This document shows positions 15,620 through 25,938 of a stretch of DNA of 64,000 nucleotides, one piece after another. Location of the stretch: NCBI GenBank assembly GCA_022510405.1, contig JAFLTP010000003.1, positions 1 through 64,000 on the forward strand. Direction: 5' to 3'. Position 1 is the stretch's first letter; the number at the start of each line of letters is the position of its first letter. Under the pieces are notes generated by a model. That model was not told the origin of the DNA. It searched no databases and saw only the letters and a program-made list of their open reading frames with translations. Source of the DNA: Muribaculaceae bacterium. GTDB lineage: Bacteria; Bacteroidota; Bacteroidia; Bacteroidales; Muribaculaceae. The position numbers were made by a program, and so were the translations under genes.

Positions 15620-18232
15620 ATGATTGCAAAGAAAGCCATCCCCATAGCTGTTGTCTCGTTGATAATGGCCCTCCCCTTTCAAAGTCGAGCCGGATTTTCC
15701 GAAGAAAAGTCAACAGACAAAATTAATTCCGAGCAAAAAGATAAAAAAGAGGAAAATGACAGTGATTCTTTTAATAAATCATTATCAGAAGCAGAAGTGT
15801 TCCAAGGGCTGATGGATATTTACCTCAAGAAAGACGGTAAACTTTATCTTGCGTTGCCGGACTCAATTTATGGTGCCGACCTTATGCTTGTGAGCCGGGT
15901 CAACGCAATATCCCACACCAAAGATCTTGTAGCGGGTGAGATGAATGTGAATCCCATCGTGATTAGATTCACAAAAGATACCAATAATGTATATATGCAC
16001 ATAGTGCAAGACAAGGCTGAAATAAATTCTCAGGATCCCATCGCAGCCTCCTACAACCGGAATTTCATAGATCCCATTGTAAAGGGATTCAAAATAAAAT
16101 CCAGTGAAGACGGGAAAGATTTCATAGAAGTGACTGATTTTTTTAAAGGGAATGAAAAATTGATCTCCCCCATCAAGGATTTGAGTCCGATAGCCATGCT
16201 GCTGAGCGGGAAAAAGAGTATCGACGCCACGTATTATGAAGACGGGTCGGCCATCACATCCGTCAAGGCCTTCCCTGACAATGTCATGATAGAGAGCCGT
16301 CTTGCCTTCACCACGGATAAGGTTTATGAACCCTACACGGTTTCTATGGCCCGTTCTATCATAAAACTGCCTGAGACACCAATGAAATCACGATTACAGG
16401 ACAACAGGGTTGGATATTTCTATGAAACAAAAAAACTTTATTCCTCAGAAATCGATGGCATTAAGGATTATCAAATCATAGATCGCTTCAGGTTAGAACC
16501 AAAAGATGAAGACCTTGAGGCATATTTTTCAGGAGAACTTGTTGAACCAAAACAGAAAATCATTTTTTATGTGGATTCAGCCTTCCCTGACAAATGGAGA
16601 GGAGCCGTGAAGGAAGGTATAGAATACTGGAACCGAGGATTCGAGGCTGCAGGGTTCAAAAATGCCATAGAGGCAAGAGACTTCCCCAAAGACGACCCAA
16701 CGTTTGACGCTGACGATATCCGAAAGAACTGTGTGAGATATTGCGTCACCCCCACTGCCAATGCCATGGGTCCTTCTTATGTGGATCCACGCACCGGTGA
16801 GATTCTCGGAGCCGACGTGATATGGTACCACAACGTGCTTCAATTGCTTCATGACTGGAAATTCACACAGACAGGCGCAGTTGATCCCCGAGTGAGGACT
16901 AATGTGTTTCCTGATTCAGTGATGTATGAATCCCTCACCTATGTCACCGCCCATGAAATCGGCCACTGTCTTGGGCTCATGCACAATATGGGTGCAAGTT
17001 ATGCTTACACGATAGAGAACCTCCGTGACCCTGAATTCACGCAAAAATATGGCACCACACCTTCAATAATGGACTATGCCCGCAACAATTATGTGGCCCA
17101 ACCCGGAGATTTTGAACGTGGAGTAAGATTGACTCCTCCCGACATTGGTGTCTATGACATTCATGCCATCAACTGGGGTTACCGGCTTATTCCCGGAAAT
17201 CCTGATTTGTTCGAAGAAAAACCTTCCTTAGATGCATGGATACGGGAACACGACGGTGATCCTATGTATGAGTTCGGTGCACAACAAGTATTGGGACTCA
17301 TGGACCCGACCGATCAGACAGAAGATCTATCCAACGACCATATAAGAGCCGGTGACCTTGCGATTTCCAACCTTAAGATTATAATGGATAACTTCGAGGA
17401 GTGGGCCGGAGAACCCGGAGAGAATTATGAAACCTTAGAAAAGAAATACATGGCAGTTGTCAACCAGTTCGGACGCCATATAGGCCATGTGATTCCATAT
17501 ATAGGAGGAGTAAGGTTTAAAGAGGTGAGACAGGGCAAAGGAGATGGCCAAGCCCGAAATTATTTCAGCAAAGAAGACCAGAAAAGGGCCATGGAGTGGC
17601 TTATGGCCCAAATAAGGAATTGCGGTTGGCTCGAACCGAAAAATCTTACTGCTAATTTTGAAGAGCCGCCGTCCTGGAGAAGGAAAATAGAAAGGAGCGT
17701 ATTGGGCTGTTTCACTTCTCCGGTAGTGCTCGGAAGAATGAAAATGGGTTATGAAAGTGATCCTGCCAACGGATATAAGGTGGAAGACTTCATTGACGAT
17801 GCCATGGCTTCTGTTTTTGATGCATCATATAAAAACCAATCCCTTGACGACACCGAACTCAATCTCCAGACAACCGCAATAGCTGCATTGGCCAAAGCTT
17901 CCGGTCTGGATAACCTCAATAATGTGAAGTTGGCTGATTCAGCTTTTGACGCGTCTGTTGATTTCAATGAGTTTATCATGAATGTTTCCTCGCCCACGAT
18001 AGCTTGTTCCCAATCCTGCGGCAATGACATTTCCATAGAGAACCAAAGGTCATTTTACAGGATTGCATTGGGCGACAATCCTATGCCTCAGTCGGAGATG
18101 AAACCTTTGATGACACGCCAATTGCAATTGATTCGCTCATTATATAAGAAATGTGCCTCAAAAGCTCCGGATTTTAAGACGAAAGAATATTACAAATATC
18201 AGCTGCGTGTTCTTGACCAGCTGTTGAAGTAA
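15620..18232 (+). CDS. Zinc-dependent secreted metalloprotease (DUF5117/DUF4953 type)
   Basis: 870 residues from ATG 15620, which places a signal peptide (MIAKKAIPIAVVSLIMALPF) at the start. The zinc site is HEIGHCLGLMHN (His445, Glu446, His449), an extended metzincin-like motif with a third ligand at His455. A downstream Met (PSIMDYARNNY) matches a Met-turn. The region before it (60-330) corresponds to DUF5117. These large Bacteroidota proteins are exported to the periplasm or cell surface. It is the first gene of an operon with susC (13 bp gap) and susD, so it probably cleaves proteins or peptides whose fragments the pair imports. Substrate not known. Confidence 0.88.
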   Translation: MIAKKAIPIAVVSLIMALPFQSRAGFSEEKSTDKINSEQKDKKEENDSDSFNKSLSEAEVFQGLMDIYLKKDGKLYLALPDSIYGADLMLVSRVNAISHTKDLVAGEMNVNPIVIRFTKDTNNVYMHIVQDKAEINSQDPIAASYNRNFIDPIVKGFKIKSSEDGKDFIEVTDFFKGNEKLISPIKDLSPIAMLLSGKKSIDATYYEDGSAITSVKAFPDNVMIESRLAFTTDKVYEPYTVSMARSIIKLPETPMKSRLQDNRVGYFYETKKLYSSEIDGIKDYQIIDRFRLEPKDEDLEAYFSGELVEPKQKIIFYVDSAFPDKWRGAVKEGIEYWNRGFEAAGFKNAIEARDFPKDDPTFDADDIRKNCVRYCVTPTANAMGPSYVDPRTGEILGADVIWYHNVLQLLHDWKFTQTGAVDPRVRTNVFPDSVMYESLTYVTAHEIGHCLGLMHNMGASYAYTIENLRDPEFTQKYGTTPSIMDYARNNYVAQPGDFERGVRLTPPDIGVYDIHAINWGYRLIPGNPDLFEEKPSLDAWIREHDGDPMYEFGAQQVLGLMDPTDQTEDLSNDHIRAGDLAISNLKIIMDNFEEWAGEPGENYETLEKKYMAVVNQFGRHIGHVIPYIGGVRFKEVRQGKGDGQARNYFSKEDQKRAMEWLMAQIRNCGWLEPKNLTANFEEPPSWRRKIERSVLGCFTSPVVLGRMKMGYESDPANGYKVEDFIDDAMASVFDASYKNQSLDDTELNLQTTAIAALAKASGLDNLNNVKLADSAFDASVDFNEFIMNVSSPTIACSQSCGNDISIENQRSFYRIALGDNPMPQSEMKPLMTRQLQLIRSLYKKCASKAPDFKTKEYYKYQLRVLDQLLK

Positions 18233-18245
18233 GAAAAAAAATTAG

Positions 18246-21200
18246 ATGAAACAAATTTTACTAATAACTTTATTGTTGCTCGCCTGTGGAATTTCTCAAG
18301 CAGTGAACGCCACACGCCAAATCACAGGCACCGTTGAAGACGAACAGGGTGAGCCCCTTGTGGGAGCCACTGTGAAAGTGGAAAACGAACTCATAGCGGC
18401 ATCAACTGACATCGACGGAAATTTTTCCCTTAACATACCTGTCAATCAGGATGTGGAGCTTTCGGTCACATATGTAGGATATTCCCCCAGGCTTATAAAA
18501 GTTGAACCCGGAGAGACATCCTTAAAAATCAAGATGCAGGTTAATGCAAGCGAAATAGAGGAAGTAGTGGTGATAGGGTATGGCACTGCAAAGAAAGCGA
18601 GCCTTACATCCTCGGTAGAGGTTTTGAAAGGATCTGACCTTGCCAAAATACCATCAATGAACCTTGACCAGAGTCTTGCGGGACAAGTTTCAGGTCTTGG
18701 AGTTTCAATGACATCAGCTGACCCATCCTCAGCGAAGGAATCAAGGATTAGTGTGAGAGGTAACACGGGTGAACCCTTGCTTGTTATTGACGGTATTCCC
18801 CGCCTGGGAACAAACACCAATGACGGAGAGATGCGTCTAAGCGATCTTAACCCTGACGACATCGAAAGCATTTCCATATTGAAGGATGCCGCTGCGGCAG
18901 CTGTTTATGGTGCCAGAGCTGCCAATGGTGTGATTCTCGTGCAGACAAAACGTGGTAAGACATCTTCGAGGGCACGTGTGACCTACAGAGGTCAATTCAA
19001 TTTTGAACAGGCCACTAACCTTCCCAAATTCCTAAAGGCGCGCCAGTTCGCAGAGCTTTACAACCGTGCCGTGGCCGAATCTGCCTCCGACACTTATTCT
19101 CCCTATAATCTTGATTTGATCGGTAGTGATCCTAATTTATACGGAGATGAAAACATAATGGACCACTTGAACAAATGGGGACATTCACAGCAACATTCCA
19201 TCTCTATTTCCGGAGGAGGCAATGCAGTGAGATATTTTCTCTCAGGAGCATATTCCGAGTCAAAAGGTCTTTACTCCAATATCGGGAGAAGCCGTTACAA
19301 CTATTCGGGAAAGATAGATGCCGACCTTCTGCCCGGGCTCACCGCCTCAGTAGACTTCAATGGTTCGGTATCAAACTATAAAAACTCCAGCTATGCAACC
19401 CTCGACGAAGCATACAGCTATTCTCCACTCCAGGTTCTAAGATTCACCGATGGAAGTCTGGCAAGTATTGAAGGATACAACCCCCTGATCGATATCGAAG
19501 GAATCGGAGGATATACCAAGCAATCGAGTGATTTTCACACAGTGATGGGTGTTCTCAGATATGACATACCTTTTGTCAAAGGTCTCAACATCTACCTTCA
19601 AGGGTCAATAGATTTCAACAACAACAACACGACAATCAGCTCGAATCCGGTGACATTATATATTTATGACGAAAGGACGGGCAATTTCACTATAGATGAG
19701 AACACCGTTTATCCCAAGGCCAATATAACGATGTCTGACCGTTTTCAAAAAGTTAATAACAAGCTGATAGAATTCGGAATAAACTATAACCGCACATTCA
19801 AGGAGAAACACGATGTTGCCGCCACAGCGGTATTCAATTATCAGGATTATCACAACCGGTACCTCAACGGCACCAACAATAACAGACCGGGGCTTTATCC
19901 GGATGTAATGGGCAGCACATCCTCCGGGTCACTCACAGGCAGCGAATACTATACCCAAAGAGCTTCTGTGGTTGGAAGGGCAACATATGGTTTTGCCAAC
20001 CGATATTTTGCTGAATTCAGTTTCAGAGTGGATGGCTCTACACGATTTGCTCCCGGGAAAAGATGGGGATTCTTCCCTACCGGATCTGCATCCTGGGTGA
20101 TAAGCAACGAATCATTCTTCCAGAAGATCTCACCGGCAGTGTTGTCGTTTGCGAAAATAAGGGCCTCGGCAGGTATTTTAGGAGATGACGGGGCTATTTC
20201 CGATTACGCCTATCTGCAAAACTATAATTTCACAAATGGCGAAGGCTATAACTTCGGTGGAGTCTGGAGCCCCACGCTTATACCATCTATTTCCGGTTTC
20301 CCGAATCCCGATCTCACGTGGGGTAAGTCGAAAGATTTCAACGTGGGTCTCGACGGAGGTTTCTGGGACAATCGAATATCCTTTTCATTGGAATGGTTCC
20401 AGCGCACACGCACAGATATGGTCACCAACGCCAGGGCTCAATTGTTCCCGCCCTCTGTAGGAACCGGAGGAGTTTCGGCCAACGTAAACGTCGGTAAAGT
20501 TAGATACCGCGGCTGGGATTTCTCCATACGCCACGTCAACAATATCGGAGACTTCAGATATAATCTAAACTTCAATATTGGTACCAATGACGATATAGTG
20601 CTGGATTGGGGTGATGAGTCCTCACTTCCGGAAAACCAGAGATACGCAGGTAATCCATATAGCGTATGGTTCCTGTATGAAGCTGCCGGCCTTTTCCAAA
20701 ATGAAGAAGAAATTAAGAACTGGCCTCTTGACCAAGACGGTAATAAAAATCGCACATTGAAACCCGGGGATATCAAATATGTGGATCAGGATGGCGACGG
20801 GAAACTGACCGTAAACGACATGATAAATGTCAAGGATTCATCTCTGCCCGATGTAAGCTATGGCTTTGGTGTAGGTGCCGAATGGAAAGGAATATATTTC
20901 AACGCCCAGTTTATGGGCTTTGGTGGCTACAACCAAAAAATAACAGAACTCTATACACTTGAAAACGGATCGCTTCAGAGATTTCAGGATTATCACATGT
21001 ATGATTCCTGGACTCCTGAAAACCCGGATGCAAGTTATCCACGAATCAAATTCGCCACTACAGGCGACAACAATCGTTTTGACAGCACCTTTTGGATAAA
21101 GAAATGTAATTTTTTGAGATTTAAAGCCCTCACCGTAGGATATCATTTCCCTGCAAAAGTTTTGGGTCATTCCGGAGTCAAGACATTGGATATTGCATTC

Positions 21201-21314
21201 CAAGCTTCCAACCTTTTCACATGGTCGTCGCTTGAAAACGGAATGGATCCCGAAGTGCTTCGAGGATATCCCATCACAAGAGGTTATGGCGTCTCACTCA
21301 CATTTGGTTTCTAA
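18246..21314 (+). CDS. SusC/RagA-family TonB-dependent outer-membrane transporter
   Basis: 1022 residues. Signal peptide (1-22), a carboxypeptidase-like regulatory domain (25-100, GTVEDEQGEPLVGATVKVEN), a TonB-box region (EEVVVIGYGTAKKASLT), a plug domain (110-230, with LLVIDGIPRLG and SISILKDAAAAAVYGARAAN), then a 22-strand beta-barrel ending in SLTFGF with a terminal Phe for BAM insertion. It imports oligomeric nutrients with its SusD partner using TonB energy. Linkage to a metalloprotease and absence of glycan enzymes suggest peptide substrates. Confidence 0.95.
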   Translation: MKQILLITLLLLACGISQAVNATRQITGTVEDEQGEPLVGATVKVENELIAASTDIDGNFSLNIPVNQDVELSVTYVGYSPRLIKVEPGETSLKIKMQVNASEIEEVVVIGYGTAKKASLTSSVEVLKGSDLAKIPSMNLDQSLAGQVSGLGVSMTSADPSSAKESRISVRGNTGEPLLVIDGIPRLGTNTNDGEMRLSDLNPDDIESISILKDAAAAAVYGARAANGVILVQTKRGKTSSRARVTYRGQFNFEQATNLPKFLKARQFAELYNRAVAESASDTYSPYNLDLIGSDPNLYGDENIMDHLNKWGHSQQHSISISGGGNAVRYFLSGAYSESKGLYSNIGRSRYNYSGKIDADLLPGLTASVDFNGSVSNYKNSSYATLDEAYSYSPLQVLRFTDGSLASIEGYNPLIDIEGIGGYTKQSSDFHTVMGVLRYDIPFVKGLNIYLQGSIDFNNNNTTISSNPVTLYIYDERTGNFTIDENTVYPKANITMSDRFQKVNNKLIEFGINYNRTFKEKHDVAATAVFNYQDYHNRYLNGTNNNRPGLYPDVMGSTSSGSLTGSEYYTQRASVVGRATYGFANRYFAEFSFRVDGSTRFAPGKRWGFFPTGSASWVISNESFFQKISPAVLSFAKIRASAGILGDDGAISDYAYLQNYNFTNGEGYNFGGVWSPTLIPSISGFPNPDLTWGKSKDFNVGLDGGFWDNRISFSLEWFQRTRTDMVTNARAQLFPPSVGTGGVSANVNVGKVRYRGWDFSIRHVNNIGDFRYNLNFNIGTNDDIVLDWGDESSLPENQRYAGNPYSVWFLYEAAGLFQNEEEIKNWPLDQDGNKNRTLKPGDIKYVDQDGDGKLTVNDMINVKDSSLPDVSYGFGVGAEWKGIYFNAQFMGFGGYNQKITELYTLENGSLQRFQDYHMYDSWTPENPDASYPRIKFATTGDNNRFDSTFWIKKCNFLRFKALTVGYHFPAKVLGHSGVKTLDIAFQASNLFTWSSLENGMDPEVLRGYPITRGYGVSLTFGF

Positions 21315-21335
21315 TTATAATATCAGAAAGTAACG

Positions 21336-23105
21336 ATGAAATTTATTAAATATATTGCAGCAGCATTGTTCTCGTTTTCCCTATTTTCATGCGACAGCAT
21401 TTTCCGAGATGAGCCCTTCGACAAATTGGCCGAAAACCAGATATGGGGAGATGAACAACTGCTTGACGAATACACAGCCCGCTGGTATCGAAACATGGAT
21501 AACGGTTTCTATATCCTCGTATCCACTATCATCAAAAATTTGGGTGAGGAATTTGAACCATGGTATGGCGACCAGATCACAGTTGGCCGCAGCGATTGGT
21601 ACCAAGCCGGCTATGGAGATATGCTCAAAGGGTCGCAGACCCTCTATAACAGCCGGGGCAAGTTGCTGTGGGAAAATTATTACTCCATGATTCGTTCCAT
21701 CAACACCCTGATGGAACATGAATCGGAACTTCCGGCATCGATAAGGACAAGACTTATGGGTGAGGCTCATTTCTTTAGAGCCTGGTACTATTATAAGCTT
21801 CTACGTCAATTCGGTGGTGCCTTGATAATAGACCACACTTATAATCCTTTGGAAAATGCGGAGACCTTCCCGAGAGCAACGTATGAAGAAATGGTGGAAT
21901 TTATCACCAACGATGCAGAGCAGGCGGCTTCTTTATTGGAGACAGACCTGCCTGAAGCAATGACCGGCAGGGCAACTAAAGGTGCGGCTCTTATGTTGAA
22001 AGCTAAAACTTATTTTTGGGCTTCAGGCGAGCATTTCCAGAATGTGGAACTGCCCTATTTGGGCTTTAAAGAAAACCGGAATCTTGAAATGCTTGGTTTG
22101 GCAGCCAAGGAATACGACCGAGTCATAGCCTTGAACAAATACCAACTTATACCCATAAACTCCACCAACAGGGAAGGAGTGGTGAGTGAATACCGCAATA
22201 TTTTTCTCACCAAAAATTCCATGGAATCTATATGGGAAGTTCAGCATAGCGACGACGGCAATTTCACTTCAGCCGGTTTCGGACATAAACTTGACAGGGA
22301 TGCGGCTCCTCCATCGCTCACGGGAGTGAATTGCGCCTATAATCCTACACAAAACCATGTTGATGAATACCGGATGGAAAATGGAAAACCTATTTCAGAT
22401 CCGGATTCCGGTTATGACCCTCAAAATCCATATGATGGAAGGGATTATCGTTTCTACGCCAACATTCTTTATGACGGTGCGGAATGGAAAGGAACGACAA
22501 TAGAAACACATTACACAGCTGTGGATGGAGCTTATATACCCGGGAAAGACATTACCCCTTATGACTCCTCCACAACCTCCTCGATGACACGTACCGGATA
22601 TTATATGGCAAAATTCTTGCGCGAGAGTCAGCAGATCGACCAGGATGAAACCTACGCCAGCTCACAGAATTGCATTCTCTGGAGATATGCGGAACTATTG
22701 CTGGATTATGCCGAAATTGATTTTAAATTCGGCAGAACCGGCGAAGCACTTGAAAAAATCAATCAAATCCGCAGACGAGTACATATGCCGGAACTCACCG
22801 CTATTTCATGGGAAGACATAACCAATGAGAGAAGAGTGGAACTGGCATTTGAAAAGACCACATATTGGGACATTCTTCGTTACGGCACAGCCCAGAAAGT
22901 GATGAACGGGTCCACCAACCCTCTTTACGGAAGCAGGATTATTTTCGAGGAAGACGGTTCGAAGACCGTAATCTTGAATAGAGTTGTAAACGGGAATAAC
23001 AACAACACCCGTTCCTTCTCACCTCGCCAATATTTCTATCCTATAGCTTGGGATGACATCCGTTATCATGGTATAGAACAGAATCCCGAATGGAACGAAG
23101 TGTAA
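21336..23105 (+). CDS. SusD/RagB-family nutrient-binding lipoprotein
   Basis: 589 residues with a lipoprotein signal (KYIAAALFSFSLFSC, lipidated Cys at about 19). The TPR-like alpha-helical N-terminal half (GEAHFFRAWYYYKLLRQFGG) and the C-terminal signature (RRVELAFEKTTYWDILRYGT) are typical of SusD. It caps the SusC barrel on the cell surface and captures the substrate. It follows susC by 21 bp and closes the operon; a hairpin lies just after the stop. Confidence 0.95.
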   Translation: MKFIKYIAAALFSFSLFSCDSIFRDEPFDKLAENQIWGDEQLLDEYTARWYRNMDNGFYILVSTIIKNLGEEFEPWYGDQITVGRSDWYQAGYGDMLKGSQTLYNSRGKLLWENYYSMIRSINTLMEHESELPASIRTRLMGEAHFFRAWYYYKLLRQFGGALIIDHTYNPLENAETFPRATYEEMVEFITNDAEQAASLLETDLPEAMTGRATKGAALMLKAKTYFWASGEHFQNVELPYLGFKENRNLEMLGLAAKEYDRVIALNKYQLIPINSTNREGVVSEYRNIFLTKNSMESIWEVQHSDDGNFTSAGFGHKLDRDAAPPSLTGVNCAYNPTQNHVDEYRMENGKPISDPDSGYDPQNPYDGRDYRFYANILYDGAEWKGTTIETHYTAVDGAYIPGKDITPYDSSTTSSMTRTGYYMAKFLRESQQIDQDETYASSQNCILWRYAELLLDYAEIDFKFGRTGEALEKINQIRRRVHMPELTAISWEDITNERRVELAFEKTTYWDILRYGTAQKVMNGSTNPLYGSRIIFEEDGSKTVILNRVVNGNNNNTRSFSPRQYFYPIAWDDIRYHGIEQNPEWNEV

Positions 23106-23107
23106 CG

Positions 23108-23133
23108 CCGTTATCAAAAAAATGGAGTAACGG
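23108..23133 (+). terminator. Weak hairpin after susD
   Basis: CCGTTA / TAACGG with a 14-nt loop followed by TTTCT. Short stem, so termination may be partial. Confidence 0.4.
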
Positions 23134-23169
23134 TTTCTAAGAATCTGAAAGTCTATATATGTAAAGAAT

Positions 23170-23201
23170 TTTGGCAAATTGAATTATTTATGTTTATTTT
23201 G
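23170..23201 (+). promoter_or_regulatory. Promoter of the 23.2-24.2 kb gene
   Basis: TTTG at 23170-23173, a 19-bp spacer, then TTATTTTG at 23194-23201, close to the Bacteroidota TTTG-N19-TAnnTTTG pattern, with the ATG 44 bp downstream. Confidence 0.55.
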
Positions 23202-23244
23202 CCATTCATTTGTAAATAAAAAGTTTAATTAAAACCAATTGCTT

Positions 23245-24222
23245 ATGAAAAAATCTTTACTTTTTATGGCATTTGTAGGGTTTGCAATAAGCGCAAACGC
23301 CCAAGACGCTACCTACAATTTCTTTGATCCCGCTGATTGCGACGAGGATGGTTGGTTATGGCTTGACACCCAGGAAAAAATCGACAAATATGTAGGCGCC
23401 CTTGACAGTGACAAGAAAATCAAGTTGGTAAACGCCCAATACGAACTCCAGGATCCGAATTTCCCGGATGAATATTACACACCGGAAAGTTATGCAGATC
23501 CTGAATTGAAAGGTTACAACCAGCTTGGTGAAGAGGGAGGCGAAGGTTCAGTGACAGGTGGTATTGTTCTCCCGGCAGCCAAGTATGATCCGGATGAAGA
23601 CTGGTATCCGACTGATGGAGGTGGAATCCTTGTTGCTATGCCCGACTGTGCTGTTTTTGAACTCTACATTTCACAGTCAATGCCTGAAGTCATGACTGAA
23701 ATATATATGGCAAAAAAGGAAACCAACGATCCTGGCGATTGCCAATACCTATGGGATGATGACTATTCTTTCTGGGATGACTCTCTGGGTCCGGTAATCA
23801 AAGATTACGCCGGTTTCTATCATGATATGCAGGATATACAGTTAGATTATAATATGGGAGATGGCGAACCCGATATCTGGACCCTTTATGGAACAAAAGG
23901 TGAGGCAAGAACAGCTTATATAGCAAATTATAGCTATACTGAAGAGGCTACCGACAATACTTGCCCGATGTATATCCAAGGTATCCATATCCTCACTTAT
24001 ACAGATGCTGCCGGGGCAGGCGTGAAGGCACTCCAAGCTGAAAATGTTAAAATCAACATCAAAGGTGGTGTGATCACATTGCAAAACGCAGCTCAGATTT
24101 CAGTTTACACTCCAAGCGGTGCAAAGGTAGCAGCAGCTTATGGTTCATCTCTCGACTGCTCTTCTTTGAAGGGTATATATCTTGTAAGAGTGGGCAACAA
24201 GACTGTCAAAGCCGTTTTTTAA
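23245..24222 (+). CDS. Secreted protein with C-terminal sorting-like domain
   Basis: 325 residues from the ATG at 23245. A signal peptide (MKKSLLFMAFVGFAISANAQ) is followed by an acidic, aromatic-rich domain of about 230 residues that is not recognised. The last 65 residues (VKINIKGGVITLQNAAQISV, then VYTPSGAKV and GIYLVRVGNKTVKAVF) match the type IX secretion sorting domain style, so it should be exported across the outer membrane. It has its own promoter and terminator but lies directly behind a SusC/SusD operon and may belong to the same uptake function as a surface binding protein. Confidence 0.75.
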   Translation: MKKSLLFMAFVGFAISANAQDATYNFFDPADCDEDGWLWLDTQEKIDKYVGALDSDKKIKLVNAQYELQDPNFPDEYYTPESYADPELKGYNQLGEEGGEGSVTGGIVLPAAKYDPDEDWYPTDGGGILVAMPDCAVFELYISQSMPEVMTEIYMAKKETNDPGDCQYLWDDDYSFWDDSLGPVIKDYAGFYHDMQDIQLDYNMGDGEPDIWTLYGTKGEARTAYIANYSYTEEATDNTCPMYIQGIHILTYTDAAGAGVKALQAENVKINIKGGVITLQNAAQISVYTPSGAKVAAAYGSSLDCSSLKGIYLVRVGNKTVKAVF

Positions 24223-24250
24223 ACAGTAATCTATTTTTATAATTTACTTG

Positions 24251-24285
24251 AAGTGTGTCATTATTTTATGGCACACTTTTTTATT
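24251..24285 (+). terminator. Intrinsic terminator
   Basis: AAGTGTGTCAT / ATGGCACACTT arms (one mismatch), 6-nt loop, then TTTTTATTTT. Confidence 0.85.
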
Positions 24286-24330
24286 TTAGGACCCTGTTAT
24301 TTTGGATTTTCCTAAATGCAAAAAATTGAT

Positions 24331-24338
24331 TAACTTTG
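24331..24338 (+). promoter_or_regulatory. -7 box of the serine palmitoyltransferase gene
   Basis: TAACTTTG fits TAnnTTTG, about 100 bp before the ATG. Confidence 0.5.
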
Positions 24339-24440
24339 TAGTCTGAATTGACTTGATCTATCCCAATTGTCAAGAAATTTATCTACGTAAAGTCATCATT
24401 TGCATAAATTTTTCGGATATTGGGGTTAAAACACAACATC

Positions 24441-25628
24441 ATGAGTCTATTACAAGAAAAATTAGCAGTCTACGATGCTCCACAGAAAGCAAAGGCTGCC
24501 GGCGTTTACCCATATTTCCGACCCATATCCAGTGAACAGAACACTGAGGTGATGATGAATGGCCGCAAAGTGCTTATGTTCGGTTCCAACAGCTACATGG
24601 GCCTCACCAATCATCCTAAGGTTATAGAGGCGGCTGTGGAGGCGACAAAGAAATATGGCACCGGAATGGCCGGTTCACCTTTCTTGAACGGCACATTGGA
24701 CATACACAAAAAACTTGAGGAAAGACTTGCCGACTATGTAGGCAAAGAAGACGCAATGCTCTACAGCACCGGTTTCGGAGTCAACTTAGGCGTGATATCC
24801 ACCCTCACAGGTCGTGAAGATTATATCATACTTGACGAACAAGACCATGCGTCAATTATCGACGGACGTCGTCTTTCCTTCTCCAATTATCTGAAGTATA
24901 AGCATAACGATATGGCCAGCCTTGAGGCTCAGCTAAAGAAGGCCGATCCAAACAAAGTGAAACTCATTGTGACCGACGGTGTTTTCTCTATGGAGGGCGA
25001 CGTAGCGAATCTTCCGGAAATTGTAAGGCTTGCCAAGCAATATAACGCATCAGTGATGGTGGACGAAGCCCATGGAATCGGAGTATTCGGAGAGGGCGGC
25101 CGCGGCACTTGCAATCATTTTGGAGTCACAAATGATGTTGAGCTGATAATGGGAACATTCAGTAAATCGTTTGCATCTCTTGGCGGCTTTATAGCAACCA
25201 ACAAAGATATCACGAATTTCCTTCGTCATCATTCAAGAGCCTATATCTTCACAGCAAGTATCACACCGGCCGCCACAGCAGCCGTGAATGCAGCGCTTGA
25301 CATTATGCTTGAGGAACCGGAAAGACAGGCTCACCTTTGGGAAATCACAAACTATGCTCTCGATAAATTCCGTGAAATGGGTTGTGAAATCGGACACACC
25401 TCTACCCCGATTATCCCACTTTTCATCCGCGACGATTACAAGACATTCCATGTGACCCGCGATCTTCTTGACGAAGGTGTGTTTGTAAATCCTGTTGTGA
25501 CTCCGGCAGTAGCACCTCATGACACCTTGATTCGTTACTCACTTATGGCCACACATACAAAGGAACAGGTGGAACGTTCAATCGAGGCGATTCGTAAAGT
25601 ATTCAAGAAGTACGAAATTATACCTTGA
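24441..25628 (+). CDS. spt: Serine palmitoyltransferase (sphingolipid synthesis)
   Basis: 395 residues from ATG 24441; an upstream in-frame TTG is unlikely. It is a PLP-dependent alpha-oxoamine synthase: PLP Lys242 in GTFSKSFASLGGF, the Asp-His pair in MVDEAHGIGVFGEGGRGT, and glycine-rich GTGMAGSPFLNGT near residue 75. The family includes KBL, AONS and SPT; in Bacteroidales the closest single-copy member of this form condenses serine with an acyl-CoA to 3-ketodihydrosphingosine, the first step of sphingolipid synthesis. 2-amino-3-ketobutyrate ligase is the alternative, less likely because no threonine dehydrogenase lies nearby. It is a single gene with its own promoter and terminator. Confidence 0.85.
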   Translation: MSLLQEKLAVYDAPQKAKAAGVYPYFRPISSEQNTEVMMNGRKVLMFGSNSYMGLTNHPKVIEAAVEATKKYGTGMAGSPFLNGTLDIHKKLEERLADYVGKEDAMLYSTGFGVNLGVISTLTGREDYIILDEQDHASIIDGRRLSFSNYLKYKHNDMASLEAQLKKADPNKVKLIVTDGVFSMEGDVANLPEIVRLAKQYNASVMVDEAHGIGVFGEGGRGTCNHFGVTNDVELIMGTFSKSFASLGGFIATNKDITNFLRHHSRAYIFTASITPAATAAVNAALDIMLEEPERQAHLWEITNYALDKFREMGCEIGHTSTPIIPLFIRDDYKTFHVTRDLLDEGVFVNPVVTPAVAPHDTLIRYSLMATHTKEQVERSIEAIRKVFKKYEIIP

Positions 25629-25664
25629 AAGTAGAGATCGAATAAGTTAATAGTCAAAACAAAA

Positions 25665-25700
25665 AAAGCTCTATTTTTCAAATTTGAGGAATAGAGCTTT
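25665..25700 (+). terminator. Intrinsic terminator after spt
   Basis: AAAGCTCTAT / ATAGAGCTTT arms around a 16-nt AT-rich loop. Bases 25,701-25,938 hold no gene and presumably the next promoter. Confidence 0.75.
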
Positions 25701-25938
25701 AATTATATCTAATTTTAATTATCCAAGAAGGCCCTACTTGATTTTTAGATCTTACCTGAAGAGATTAATTTCCTTTCCTAAATGTTAATTAAATTATTAC
25801 CTCACCTGCATAATTTGTCTTTAAAAGAGGAGGAAATGTTAAAAAAAGAATTTTAACATTTTAATATAAACCGAATAAATCTTTTTTTGTTTATCATAAA
25901 GGAAATATACACATAAAGTAAATATTCCTGCAAATAAA

